From NCBI GenBank assembly GCA_036172095.1, contig JAVHSH010000024.1, positions 29,746 through 93,745 of the forward strand: a stretch of 64,000 bases of DNA. The letters run 5' to 3'. Each line of letters opens with the position of its first letter. Within the stretch, counting starts at the first letter, position 1. This stretch comes from JAKBEU01 sp036172095. GTDB lineage: Bacteria > Patescibacteriota > Microgenomatia > UBA1406 > GWC2-37-13. Shown piece after piece: positions 51,758-61,726 of this stretch. The notes beneath the pieces were generated by a model that was given only the letters and a program-made list of their open reading frames with translations, searched no databases and was not told the DNA's origin. The position numbers and the translations under genes were made by a program.

Positions 51758-52690
51758 TTAATCACAAGGCATCAGTTTATTACCTTTAAGCTCTCTCAAA
51801 ATTTCTTCCGTCATTTGTCTATGTCCATCTTCATTAAAATGAGAATCTGGCAATCGATATTTACTTTTGTTTTCCATATTTTCTGTCAATCCGAAGTAGA
51901 TATTTTTGCCAGTAAATTTATTTTTTAATAGGTCTATAAATTGTTTTTTTGCGAGAATAAGAAGTGGTCCATTATAATACTTGAGCCTAAATTCTTTTAT
52001 TTTCTCTATTTGAAAATTAAACAGTTCCATATCAGAATAAAGATTATTTATTCTTTTATAGGCAACTTCCCAACTCCCATAAAAATTACCCGGCGTGTCC
52101 GTGGGAAGCGTTTTTTGAATTTCACGTATTTTTTCTGTTAGTCGATATGGATCGGTTATATACCAAATCACAAGATCCGGATTATATTTCTTTCCACGGA
52201 TTCTATATCTCTCAACCTCATATTGTGTGTCATATCCTTCCATTCCAAGGTTGATTACCTCATATTTTTCAATTATATTACAACGGTTTTCGCTATTTAG
52301 CTTATCTTCGAGTAATTTGACAAAATTATTTATTGTTGAGACATATAGTCCATAAGTAAATGAATCACCAATGGCAATAATTCTGAAGACTCCTTGGTCC
52401 TTCTGGATTTTATATTCAAAACGCTCATTGAGGGAATCGCTATTGATTGTATATTTAACCTTATATGGCACCCATGTTTTCACCTCTTCAAAGGTGCTAT
52501 TGGGGACAGGTTCATAAAAATATTCCAGTTTACTATCGATGTTATATTTTATTTTATTCGAATCGATTCTGTTTATTGAAATACCTAAGGTATTATTGGA
52601 TATTAATTTGATTTCATGAAAAAGAATGATTACAACAATGCTCTGGAAGATAACTATTACTATGAATATAGTTTTTTTATAATCTTTCAT
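51758..52690 (-). CDS. Anchored SGNH/GDSL hydrolase-like protein A
   Basis: 310 residues: N-terminal membrane helix (~6-26), then an SGNH hydrolase domain with IAIGDSFTYGLYV (catalytic Ser), NLGMEGYDTQYEVERY (Gly/Asn oxyanion segment) and DSHFNEDGHRQMTEEIL (Asp-x-x-His). Likely an extracellular esterase acting on glycan O-acetyl or similar groups. A paralogue lies at 56345-57298. This gene sits reversed between the carbamoyltransferase and a copy of its tail, so it may be an insertion. Confidence 0.82.
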   Translation of the reverse strand: MKDYKKTIFIVIVIFQSIVVIILFHEIKLISNNTLGISINRIDSNKIKYNIDSKLEYFYEPVPNSTFEEVKTWVPYKVKYTINSDSLNERFEYKIQKDQGVFRIIAIGDSFTYGLYVSTINNFVKLLEDKLNSENRCNIIEKYEVINLGMEGYDTQYEVERYRIRGKKYNPDLVIWYITDPYRLTEKIREIQKTLPTDTPGNFYGSWEVAYKRINNLYSDMELFNFQIEKIKEFRLKYYNGPLLILAKKQFIDLLKNKFTGKNIYFGLTENMENKSKYRLPDSHFNEDGHRQMTEEILRELKGNKLMPCD

Positions 52691-52782
52691 ATTTCAAGGA
52701 AATATAGTACTGGAATAATTGAAAAAAATCTATTAGAACTATTTGCTATCTCATTGTTATAAGATACATTAATCTGGGAAAA

Positions 52783-53076
52783 TATTCTCCATTCATGAAC
52801 TATTGCTTCATTGTCAAAAAGGACAAACGCAAAGAGCTTGCCGCAATAGTCCATGCAGATAATACATGTCGTGTCCAAACAGTATCAAAAAGCGATGGAA
52901 TCTATTATGAGTTGATATCTAATTTTTATAAAATTTCGGGAATCCCATGTGTATTAGATACAAGCTTCAATCTTAAAGGAGAGCCTATTGTGGAGAATCC
53001 TGATCAGGCGATACGGGATTTTCTAAAGACAAAAATGGGTCTTTTATACATCAGCTCATTTGTTGTTTTTAAATAG
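52783..53076 (+). pseudogene. Duplicated 3' fragment of the carbamoyltransferase gene
   Basis: About 290 bases matching 51408-51743, from FSPFMNYCFIVKKDKRK to the stop, in the same orientation. Two blocks are nearly identical at DNA level, the middle and the end diverge, and the decamer repeat is missing. There is no N-terminal domain, so it cannot be a working transferase. Together with the parent it flanks the inverted SGNH gene as a direct repeat. Confidence 0.88.
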
Positions 53077-53215
53077 GGAGCTATTTTAATTTCATATACA
53101 TACGAAATCTCCAATTGAGAGGTATGATTTAATCTGCGATGTTTATGTAATTTGTTACAATAAACCAGAGTATTTTATTAAAAAACAGCTTACAAAATAT
53201 TGATTAGTTTAAAAA

Positions 53216-54148
53216 ATGAAAAAAAATTCAAAAATTTATGTAGCAGGAGGTCAAAGTGGCTTAGTTGGCACAGCTATTGTTAGAAATCTAACAAAAAAAG
53301 GGTACACCAATATTATTATAAGAACCCGAGCACAACTTGACCTACTGAAAAAAAATCAAGTTTATACTTTCTTTAAAAAAGAAAGGCCTGAGTATATATT
53401 TCTGGCCGCAGCATTAGTTGGAGGAATAATGGCTAATAAAACAAGAAAGGCAGATTTTATTTATCAAAATCTTGAGGTCCAGAATAACGTAATTTACTCT
53501 GCATGGAAAAACAGTGCGAAGAAATTATTATTTTTAGGAAGTTCCTGCGTTTACCCAACATTTTCAAAACAACCCATCAAAGAGAAATACCTACTCACCG
53601 GCTCCCTTGAAGAAACAAACGATGCATATGCTATTGCTAAAATCGCTGGAATAAAAATGTGTCAATCATTTAATGAGCAATATGGAACAAACTATATTTC
53701 AGCCATGCCAACAAACCTCTATGGACCAAATGATAATTATTCGCTTGAGACATCACACGTGCTTCCTGCCTTTATTCGTAAATTTCATGATGCAAAAATT
53801 GGTAATAAAAAGGAGGTTGTACTATGGGGAACCGGAAAGATATATCGCGAGTTCCTTCATGTAGACGACATGGCAGATGCATGTGTGCTCCTTATGGAGT
53901 CATATAGTAAAGGAGAAATTATTAATATTGGTACAGGGAAGGATCTTACAATTCGTAAACTCTCTCAGATTATAAAAAAAATCGTTGGTTTTAAAGGAAA
54001 AATTATTTGGGATTCTTCGAAACCTAATGGGACCAGAAAAAAGCAGCTTGATGTATCTAAAATCTTTTCATTGGGTTGGAGACCAAGAATTAAGCTAGAG
54101 GAAGGTATTATTCATGAATATAGACGTTTTTTAGAAACTCATACTTAG
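53216..54148 (+). CDS. fcl: GDP-L-fucose synthase family (epimerase/reductase)
   Basis: 310 residues. Converts GDP-4-keto-6-deoxymannose to GDP-L-fucose in the usual case. Motifs: VAGGQSGLVGTAIVR (NAD(P)-binding), AALVGGIMANKTRKADFIYQNL, GSSCVYPTF (Ser and Cys), DAYAIAKIAG (Tyr-x3-Lys), PTNLYGPNDNYSLETSHVLPA and HVDDMADA. Well conserved. No GDP-mannose 4,6-dehydratase is in the window, so the substrate supply lies elsewhere. Confidence 0.92.
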   Translation: MKKNSKIYVAGGQSGLVGTAIVRNLTKKGYTNIIIRTRAQLDLLKKNQVYTFFKKERPEYIFLAAALVGGIMANKTRKADFIYQNLEVQNNVIYSAWKNSAKKLLFLGSSCVYPTFSKQPIKEKYLLTGSLEETNDAYAIAKIAGIKMCQSFNEQYGTNYISAMPTNLYGPNDNYSLETSHVLPAFIRKFHDAKIGNKKEVVLWGTGKIYREFLHVDDMADACVLLMESYSKGEIINIGTGKDLTIRKLSQIIKKIVGFKGKIIWDSSKPNGTRKKQLDVSKIFSLGWRPRIKLEEGIIHEYRRFLETHT

Positions 54149-54174
54149 AAAATAATATATTATAAAAAAATACT

Positions 54175-56313
54175 ATGAAAAAAAAATATTTATTTTTTCC
54201 CTTTTGGAATAAATATTTTTCTTTAAAAGAACAGCGTGCTCTTTTTGTAATAGTTGTTATCGGAACAATTCTTAGAGTAATTAACGCTATTTACACTCCT
54301 CTCTGGCGCGATGAAATATATATTTTCTTTACAGCGCGAGAAAATTCGCTCTGGAAGCTGATCACCCAACAACATTGGGATACAGCACATCCTCCCCTCC
54401 ATTCAATTTTTCTCCATTTCTGGCAAATGATTTCTATTCAACCATTATGGCTTCGTCTTCCAAGTCTTATTGCTTCATTTTTTATTCTTTATCTTATACC
54501 TATTCTCGCCATAAAGATTACAAATAAATATAAAATTTTTCCATTTATATTTCTTTTTCTTTTTTGCATTTCTCACACTCAGATTTCATTAAATATGGTC
54601 GTGCGCCCCTACCCATTTGTCATCCTTCTCACGATTGCATCACTTATTCTTTTTATGACAATGCTGGATAACCAACTAGATAATGGTCGCAATATTGTAT
54701 ATTTTGCTCTTATTAATTGGATAATGGTGCTTTTAGACTACAGCGCATTCTGGCTATTTTCCGCCTATCTTTTTTTCTTCCCATTTTATGCCTTTTTCAG
54801 CAAAAGCGACAAGGTACGGATTATTTATGTTTTTAAGGCCCTTGCATTGTCTGCACTCTGCAGTCTCACTGTCTTACCTTTTCTGTTCGGTAATCTTGCC
54901 AATTCGCTTTATTTAGAGAGGTATATTGAGCCAATCAAATACGAAAAAGGAACTATAGATCAAGGTAAACCCATGTATATAATGATTAAAAGAGATAAAA
55001 AAAAGATAACTATTTACAACGAAAAACTTGTTGCTATTGATTCAACGACACTCCCATTCGACCCCTTTCCGCAGAATAAAATATATGCAGGCCTCAATCT
55101 TTCACCTCTATCTATACTATCAATTGCAAATTTCAGCATTTGTCCTGTTAGTAATAGTATTACGTTGACGGAAACCATAAAAAATCTATGTCAAGAAAAA
55201 CCTACCTTGAGCCCAATTGGAACGCGTATTGTTAAACATCATTTTTCATATATTTTTGATTTTTATATAGGTAAAATACGAAATATACTGAATGTTCGGT
55301 TTTCCGATTGGGAAACAAACCTCTTTACCCAACATATAAGCATAAAAAAAAATGATGATATATTTATAGCAATAAATCTTACTTCAAATTACCTCCTTTA
55401 CCCAACAGGCATAAATATTTTTGGGAAACAGCAAACCGACAATATTGACTGGTGGAGGGGCATTACCCGCTTCACAATCTCCCCCTCTGAGGGTCAATAT
55501 CGCATTCTCTTTTATGATGGGTTCACGAATACCGCCCAAAATATATTCGGTGACCGAGGATTCTTCGAGAAATTTAGAGAGATTTTTCTTTTTATGACCG
55601 GCTTACCAGATAACACACAAGCCTATTTCATTTTTATAATCAGTTCTTTCATTATAGGGGTAAGTCAGATAATCATACTTAATGTATCGATTGCCAAAAA
55701 ACAATTCAGTTTATTATTTATTTTTTTTATACTATTTGTTCCGGCTTTGATCTCTCTATATATCAGCTACTACTTTATTCCTGTTGTGGTTGGTAGAAAC
55801 CTTCATATAATGAATATCTCATATATATGTAGTATTTCGTTCCTTATATCATATTTAACTAGAGGACGTGCTAAATTTTTAGTACTAAAACTTGTAGCTG
55901 TCACCATTTTAACTCTCTATTTGGCCATTCTAGTTATGCGATTCCCTTATGTATATTATATTGACCCTCCGTACAAAATAGGACGGGTTTTAGATATGAT
56001 TAAGGATACAAATACGAATGGCCAAAAAATTATTTTACTTGGAAACTCGGATTTTTATGCACCTTTATTCCATTATTACATATTGCTTTCAGATCTATCA
56101 AAAAAAATTTATGTTATTAACCTTGAAAGCTTCAGCTCACTTAAGGGATGGACTAATTACTTAAATCCAAAGAGCTTATCGAGTATTTATTTTGTGCAAT
56201 TGGGTCAATCAGAAAAGGAGGATGGATTTATTTTTTTGAACATTATAAAAAATAATAGATGCAATCTGAAACAGGTGAAAGTTCCCTATATATACTTTGC
56301 AAGGTGCGAGTAA
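54175..56313 (+). CDS. Large GT39-like membrane glycosyltransferase
   Basis: 712 residues, about eleven membrane helices in two blocks split by a ~250-residue outer domain (~250-500) of beta-rich character. The first loop TPLWRDEIYIFF carries the Asp-Glu pair of GT39/GT83-type enzymes, and HPPLHSIFLHFW the next conserved segment. Likely transfers sugars from a lipid-linked donor outside the membrane. AT-rich, as in most of this island. Confidence 0.75.
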   Translation: MKKKYLFFPFWNKYFSLKEQRALFVIVVIGTILRVINAIYTPLWRDEIYIFFTARENSLWKLITQQHWDTAHPPLHSIFLHFWQMISIQPLWLRLPSLIASFFILYLIPILAIKITNKYKIFPFIFLFLFCISHTQISLNMVVRPYPFVILLTIASLILFMTMLDNQLDNGRNIVYFALINWIMVLLDYSAFWLFSAYLFFFPFYAFFSKSDKVRIIYVFKALALSALCSLTVLPFLFGNLANSLYLERYIEPIKYEKGTIDQGKPMYIMIKRDKKKITIYNEKLVAIDSTTLPFDPFPQNKIYAGLNLSPLSILSIANFSICPVSNSITLTETIKNLCQEKPTLSPIGTRIVKHHFSYIFDFYIGKIRNILNVRFSDWETNLFTQHISIKKNDDIFIAINLTSNYLLYPTGINIFGKQQTDNIDWWRGITRFTISPSEGQYRILFYDGFTNTAQNIFGDRGFFEKFREIFLFMTGLPDNTQAYFIFIISSFIIGVSQIIILNVSIAKKQFSLLFIFFILFVPALISLYISYYFIPVVVGRNLHIMNISYICSISFLISYLTRGRAKFLVLKLVAVTILTLYLAILVMRFPYVYYIDPPYKIGRVLDMIKDTNTNGQKIILLGNSDFYAPLFHYYILLSDLSKKIYVINLESFSSLKGWTNYLNPKSLSSIYFVQLGQSEKEDGFIFLNIIKNNRCNLKQVKVPYIYFARCE

Positions 56314-56344
56314 AAAGAAGATATATTCCTATTGCAGACTATTG

Positions 56345-57298
56345 TTATTTACATGAGATCACTTTTTGATCTGTTAAATATTTAAACAATGTTTCAGCTA
56401 TCTTTTGATGACCATTTTGGTTTGGATGCCCATCACCTTTGAATATACTGTCTTCATCAGTAAGAATACTATCTAGTATATTTAGTGTTTTAATGTTTTT
56501 ATTTTTATTCTGATAAAAAATAGCCTTTTCTTGCTTTGAAAACCAGGGTGATAAAAGTAAAAATAGTTTGCCCTTATAGTAATTGTTAAATAGCTCTAGT
56601 GAAGTTTTTTGATATTTTGCAATTTTTTCAAAGCCATATTCCTTCGTATATTCATCTTGAGCCTTAGAATGTGGATAATAGATGCTTAATCTATCCTTAT
56701 TCTTCTGAAATTCGGATGATTGCTCTATTTTTTCTGCTCTTGGAAGCATCTCTTCATCAATTCTTTGTGCATCTACGAAGAGCCACAAAACAAGATCTGG
56801 AGTGTATTTCATACCTCTCCTCTTATATCTTTCAACTGAATAAATTATGTCGTAAGCCCCAACTCCCAAATTAATAACTTCAAATTTATCAATATTTTTA
56901 CACTTCAACTGACTATTTAAAATATCCTCAAGTCTTTCAGTCCAATTATCTTTTGTATCAACATAAAGACCAAAGGTAAACGAATCCCCTAATGTGATGA
57001 TCCTATATGTATTACTATCTTTTTCTATCATGTAATCATATCTCTCATTTAGAGTATCGCTGTTTATTGTATAGAAGGCATCATTTGGGCCTTTTTTTTC
57101 ATTAATTACAATAGATTTATTTGGAGGAAGCTCATAATAGTGGGATAATTCTTCTGATGGAGAAAATACTATATTTTTTTTATTTATTGGATTTATGCTT
57201 ACAGCATTTAAGGTATTATGAGATTTCTTGTATATAAATCCCCCTAAAAATAGGATCAAACATAACTGAAAAAGAATCAGAACATAAAAGTATTTCAT
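56345..57298 (-). CDS. Anchored SGNH/GDSL hydrolase-like protein B
   Basis: 317 residues, paralogue of the protein at 51758-52690: N-terminal helix (~2-22), ITLGDSFTFGLYVDTKDNW (catalytic Ser), NLGVGAYDIIYSVERYKRRGMKYTPDL and GHPNQNGHQKIAETLF (His). The shared text RYDYMIEKDSNTYRIITLGDSF mirrors RFEYKIQKDQGVFRIIAIGDSF. Probably an extracellular esterase of surface glycans. Opposite in strand to its GT neighbours. Confidence 0.82.
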   Translation of the reverse strand: MKYFYVLILFQLCLILFLGGFIYKKSHNTLNAVSINPINKKNIVFSPSEELSHYYELPPNKSIVINEKKGPNDAFYTINSDTLNERYDYMIEKDSNTYRIITLGDSFTFGLYVDTKDNWTERLEDILNSQLKCKNIDKFEVINLGVGAYDIIYSVERYKRRGMKYTPDLVLWLFVDAQRIDEEMLPRAEKIEQSSEFQKNKDRLSIYYPHSKAQDEYTKEYGFEKIAKYQKTSLELFNNYYKGKLFLLLSPWFSKQEKAIFYQNKNKNIKTLNILDSILTDEDSIFKGDGHPNQNGHQKIAETLFKYLTDQKVISCK

Positions 57299-57365
57299 TA
57301 TTTAGTTTAAATACACTTAAAGTGTATCAAAGAGGTTGCGATAATTGGTAAAATATTACATACCT

Positions 57366-58145
57366 ATGATTGTTTCCATAATAACCGTGTGCTTAAATAG
57401 CGAAAAAACTATCGAATCTACCATTAAAAGTGTCCTAAACCAAACATATAGTAATATCGAATATATTATTATTGACGGTAAATCTACTGACAAAACAATG
57501 CAAATTGTAGAACGCTATAAGGATGGGATCGCCCTAGTGATATCCGAAAAAGATACGGGTATATATGAGGCGATGAATAAGGGGGTAATGATGGCAAAAG
57601 GTGAGGTTGTCTCATTTTTAAATAGTGATGATTTCTATCATGATAAATTCGTTGTGAAAAAGGTTGTAGATGCTATACGGTATAAAAAAATGGATGCTGT
57701 ATATGGTGACTTATTATTTATTCCGGAAAATGATGATTTAGAAGTCAACTCAGCTAGAATATGGCGACCAAAAGAATATTCTAGAAAAAAGGTCTTATTC
57801 GGATGGCATTTTCCACATCCAACCTTCTTTGTAAAGAAGTCATATTTCACTAAATTTGGCAATTTTGATACGCAATTTAAAATTGCATCAGATTATGACT
57901 TGATGACTAGGTTTCTTTTAAAAGGTAACTTATCACCTTTTTATATCCCAGAGGTATTAGTTAAGATGAGATTAGGAGGTGTGAGTAACCAAATTAAAAA
58001 TAAGGCTCAAGCATGGCATGAGGTATTTAAAATTTTCAAAAAAAATGGAATGAGTATGCGTTTTGCTTTACTTATCACTCGATGGTTAATATTCCACTTT
58101 CATTTAAGATCAGCTTCAAATAGGGAGTCTATCAGAGTCTTATAA
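57366..58145 (+). CDS. Glycosyltransferase family 2 (GT-A)
   Basis: 259 residues from the ATG at 57366 (MIVSIITVCLNSEKTI). GT-A fold with VSIITVCLNSEKTIESTIKSVLNQTYSNIEYIIIDGKSTDKT, SEKDTGIYEAMNKGV and the metal-binding FLNSDDFYH (in place of DxD), then WHFPHPTFFVKKSYF. Similar to WcaA/WcaE-type enzymes. Overlaps the convergent gene at 58100 by 46 bases at the 3' ends. Confidence 0.88.
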   Translation: MIVSIITVCLNSEKTIESTIKSVLNQTYSNIEYIIIDGKSTDKTMQIVERYKDGIALVISEKDTGIYEAMNKGVMMAKGEVVSFLNSDDFYHDKFVVKKVVDAIRYKKMDAVYGDLLFIPENDDLEVNSARIWRPKEYSRKKVLFGWHFPHPTFFVKKSYFTKFGNFDTQFKIASDYDLMTRFLLKGNLSPFYIPEVLVKMRLGGVSNQIKNKAQAWHEVFKIFKKNGMSMRFALLITRWLIFHFHLRSASNRESIRVL

Positions 58146-59233
58146 GACGAGATCATCTTATCAAGATTGAAATATTCCGCTCTTTTTAACGACTGATTTG
58201 AAAAATACAGGTACTTTTTAGGGTCTGTCAATAATAAACATATTGCATCACTCATCTTTTTTTCGTCTTTGATTGGCACCAATATTCCATATCTTCCATT
58301 TTTTAATATTTCTCTGGGTCCATATGGTGAATCTGTAGCAATCACCGGTATTCCATTAGACATTGCTTCAATTGTGGTATAGGAAAAACCTTCATAAAAT
58401 GAAGAAAGCACAAAAAGGGCTGAGTTGGAGTAGTATTTATTAACATTCGTTTGCCATTTTATTATCCTTATTACTTCACTTAATTTATTTTTTAATATGT
58501 AACTAACCATCTTTTTTTTATCTCTACCATCACCCATTATTATCAGCCTCGTGTCTTTTATTTTTTTGTTTACATCTGTAAATGCTCTAAGTAGGGTAAA
58601 AAAATCTTTTTGACCATCAAACCTTCCAATTGAAATAATATTCCTGTGTTTTTTAATTTTCTGCGTACTTATATTATTAAGTTTGACACCATTAAATATT
58701 ACTTTCATATTCCTAATGTTTAAGCTTCTCTCAAGATCAAAAGACAAATATTTCGAAACGGCGATATTTAACGATTGGTTGAATAAAAGAGGAATACCTA
58801 TTTGCAATAAATATCTCATTATCGTAGAACATTTTTTTTCTAAAATTGCCCGTATGTTGTTGTGATGTGTTAACACTATCTTTGTATTAACTAACCTAAA
58901 AATTCTTAGAATAGATATCAAAATATTTGAATAATAGTTAACAGCGATAATTACATCTGGGTCTGTATTTTTTACGTATAAATAGACATTACGTAAATCT
59001 ATAAAAAAATATATTATGGAATTGTGTAATGTATGTTTATTTGGATAGTAATTCCTTGTATGCATATACCTAATTTTCTGATTTTCTGTTATAGATCTCA
59101 AACTTGGTCTTTCCATACAAAGTACTCCAACCTCATACTTGTCTTTGAATAATCGGCCAATTTCCAGTAATTGAAGCGTAAAAGTTCCTGTCCCACCATC
59201 GATTGATTTGGAGATTATAAGTAGTTTTTTCAT
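58100..59233 (-). CDS. Glycosyltransferase, GT4 family
   Basis: 377 residues. GT-B fold: GGTGTFTLQLLEIGRLF near the N-terminus, SIGRFDGQKDFFTLLRAFTDV, and SSFYEGFSYTTIEAMSNGIPVIATDSPYGPREIL, a good E-x7-E donor site. Likely builds a surface glycan. It is transcribed against its neighbours and divergent from the GT4 gene at 59262 with 28 bases between the starts. Confidence 0.88.
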   Translation of the reverse strand: MKKLLIISKSIDGGTGTFTLQLLEIGRLFKDKYEVGVLCMERPSLRSITENQKIRYMHTRNYYPNKHTLHNSIIYFFIDLRNVYLYVKNTDPDVIIAVNYYSNILISILRIFRLVNTKIVLTHHNNIRAILEKKCSTIMRYLLQIGIPLLFNQSLNIAVSKYLSFDLERSLNIRNMKVIFNGVKLNNISTQKIKKHRNIISIGRFDGQKDFFTLLRAFTDVNKKIKDTRLIIMGDGRDKKKMVSYILKNKLSEVIRIIKWQTNVNKYYSNSALFVLSSFYEGFSYTTIEAMSNGIPVIATDSPYGPREILKNGRYGILVPIKDEKKMSDAICLLLTDPKKYLYFSNQSLKRAEYFNLDKMISSYKTLIDSLFEADLK

Positions 59234-59261
59234 TTAAATAGCTCTATAATACCATCAATTT

Positions 59262-60350
59262 ATGAAGATAGCATTTCTTACTGACGTAATAGATGAACAT
59301 ATGACTGGTATTGGTATATACTCGCAGGCTTTAATTCAGTCTATTTTAGACACGTATCCGAATGCTCAATTTTACTTTATTGATAACTTAGGAGATAAAA
59401 ATAGATTTTTTACTTCAAAATCTAGAGCTAAAATCATTACTTTTTATAAAAATAGTTTTTTATTAAAAAAGAAGTCTATTTGGTTAAATTATCTCGCATA
59501 TAAACTCCGAACATATCCATTTGACTATATATTCAACCTTGATGGAACTCCCCACTTGCTTCCCTTTAGACAAAAGGAGATTATCATCCTTCATGATATT
59601 AATTATCTCTATGGTGATAGGTTTAGTAATATTTTTAGATTTTTTAACAACTGTATTTCACTCAAATCAACACTTACCTATGCACATAAGATTATTACCA
59701 ATAGTAAGAAAACAATGGACGACGCAATAAAAGTATTTGGCATTGAACGTAGGAAAATACTTACTATTAATAACCTTCCATTTTTTAGGAAAAGAAAGTC
59801 TAAGGGTAAATTACTTAACCATAAGCCATATCTACTAGCAATCGGTAATGAGACAAAGCGAAAAAATATTAGAAATTTAATTAAAGCATTTTCATTTCTC
59901 AAAAAAACATATTCAATTCCCCATAATCTGATTATTATTGGGACATTGTCCACTAAATCAAATGAGATTAAACAATATAGCAATACTATCTATCGTAAAA
60001 ATATAATTTATACTGGGTATATTACTGATGAAAAGAAAGAAACCCTCTTAAGAAATGCTAATATTTTTGTATTTCCATCACTTTATGAAGGGCTAGGTAT
60101 ACCTATTCTTGAGGCAGCTGCAAATGGGTGTCCTATTATATCAACTCCAACACCGTCTGCAGATGAAATACTCGAAGGAAATTATATCAAGGTTAATGGC
60201 AATGATTATATGTCATTAGCAGATTCTATTATAAAATTGCTACGCTCTAAACCAATGCAACTCAATATGATACGCAAAAACACCTTCATAATTGAAAAAT
60301 ACTTTAATTCTATTAAACGAAAACATTTGTTAAATGGAATATTTAATTAA
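59262..60350 (+). CDS. Glycosyltransferase, GT4 family
   Basis: 362 residues. N-terminal GT-B domain with DVIDEHMTGIGIYSQAL, IILHDINYLYG and ITNSKKTMDDAIK; C-terminal domain with LAIGNETKRKNIRNLIKAF, YTGYITDEKKETLLRNANIFVFPSLYEGLGIPILEAAANGCPII. Resembles mannosyltransferase-like GT4 enzymes and the protein at 26210-27220. Overlaps or adjoins the next gene. Confidence 0.88.
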   Translation: MKIAFLTDVIDEHMTGIGIYSQALIQSILDTYPNAQFYFIDNLGDKNRFFTSKSRAKIITFYKNSFLLKKKSIWLNYLAYKLRTYPFDYIFNLDGTPHLLPFRQKEIIILHDINYLYGDRFSNIFRFFNNCISLKSTLTYAHKIITNSKKTMDDAIKVFGIERRKILTINNLPFFRKRKSKGKLLNHKPYLLAIGNETKRKNIRNLIKAFSFLKKTYSIPHNLIIIGTLSTKSNEIKQYSNTIYRKNIIYTGYITDEKKETLLRNANIFVFPSLYEGLGIPILEAAANGCPIISTPTPSADEILEGNYIKVNGNDYMSLADSIIKLLRSKPMQLNMIRKNTFIIEKYFNSIKRKHLLNGIFN

Positions 60351-60363
60351 CAATATCTTAATA

Positions 60364-61686
60364 ATGATTAAGTCGATAATAAATAAAAAATTGGAGTGGT
60401 TAAATCTCTGTTTTAAAATAGGATTTATAAAGCAAAGATCATTTTTACATGCTAATGTTTCAATCGCTATGTTATTATTCCAATTACCTCCTTTTTTTAT
60501 ATTTCATTCAAGCCTCAATACCCACTCCTTAGGAAAAATCATATTATTATTTGGCCTTATTTCGTTGATATGCATAAATGCTCGGCAGAGTTCAAAAATT
60601 TATTCTTCCTTTTACTTTACTATTTTTTCATGCCTTATTTTTGTACAAGCACTCTCAATTTTCAATGCAATTGATATTAATCTGTTTGTTATACGATATC
60701 AGAATATTATATTCGCATATATATTCTTTATATTGTTATATAGCTCAAAAATCAGTGAAAATTCTATTATAAAAATACTAATAATAGGCTTTATCTCCAA
60801 TACAATTATCCAATTCCTATTATTAGTAGTTCCCAATATAATTAATTTTTTTTCTATATTCATAGGAAATGGCTATATAGATTTAATAAATATGAATCTG
60901 AATAGAAATAGAATATATCTTGAATCGTATGATGAGATATTGATTCCGATTTTTATAACTTATATATACTCCAATAGGGGTGGATTTTTGTTAAGAGGGT
61001 CATCCTTTTTTGGAATCATTGTAATTACAATATTTTCATATCTATCAGGGTTTAGAACAAAAATATTAATGGTTTCATTTGCCTTTATATCCTCAATATA
61101 TATTGAGATAAAAAAAGGACTCATATTAATATTTATATTAATATCAATTCTTATACTTGGTATTTTTGTCGTATATAATGACATATCAACAAAGGACTAT
61201 AACTCGAATGTGATCGAAAGACTATTGATATCTGACTCAGCAGGCATATCTGGATATTCAACAGGAAGGATAGATAGATGGATGGATGCAGTTCGCATGG
61301 GCACATCGTCAATATTCGGTGTAGGTTTGGGAAATTATCAATTTTACATTCAAAATCCTAAATACAATTCACACTACTCAAGAGGCAATAAAGAAATTAC
61401 GTTTTCTGCAAGCGACCCACATGGGGTATTTTTCTCTATTTTTGGTGAAAGTGGAATTTTAGCCTTAATTCTATATCTTTCTCTTATAGTCAAATTTTTA
61501 ATTTCTGATTTTACCAATAAGGAAGATCTTTCTAGAATATATATTATTTCATTTTGGATTTTTTTCTTTTATTCTTTATTAAATCCTTCTTGGACCGTAA
61601 AATACCTAGTGTTGTTTTGGATTCTGCGATATTTAATAGATAGAAAAAAGATAGAGCGAAGTGAAACAAGAAAAATTAGCTATTAA
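60364..61686 (+). CDS. O-antigen ligase/polymerase-like membrane protein
   Basis: 440 residues from the ATG at 60364; an in-frame ATG at 60334 would overlap the GT4 gene by 17 bases. About eleven hydrophobic helices, with the outer loop GVGLGNYQFYIQNPKYNSHYSRGNKEITFSASDPHGVFFSIFGESG, a typical Wzy/WaaL (PF04932) loop with Gly-x-Gly-x-Gly-Asn and His. Very AT-rich. Together with the protein at 42770 the island has two such enzymes. Confidence 0.82.
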   Translation: MIKSIINKKLEWLNLCFKIGFIKQRSFLHANVSIAMLLFQLPPFFIFHSSLNTHSLGKIILLFGLISLICINARQSSKIYSSFYFTIFSCLIFVQALSIFNAIDINLFVIRYQNIIFAYIFFILLYSSKISENSIIKILIIGFISNTIIQFLLLVVPNIINFFSIFIGNGYIDLINMNLNRNRIYLESYDEILIPIFITYIYSNRGGFLLRGSSFFGIIVITIFSYLSGFRTKILMVSFAFISSIYIEIKKGLILIFILISILILGIFVVYNDISTKDYNSNVIERLLISDSAGISGYSTGRIDRWMDAVRMGTSSIFGVGLGNYQFYIQNPKYNSHYSRGNKEITFSASDPHGVFFSIFGESGILALILYLSLIVKFLISDFTNKEDLSRIYIISFWIFFFYSLLNPSWTVKYLVLFWILRYLIDRKKIERSETRKISY

Positions 61687-61726
61687 TATAGCTAATCAAT
61701 TTTAAGATAAATAAACCTTTATTTGA

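Noticed and set aside
52783..53076. Independent small gene
   Set aside because: It matches only the end of the adjacent carbamoyltransferase and lacks its catalytic core; called a fragment.
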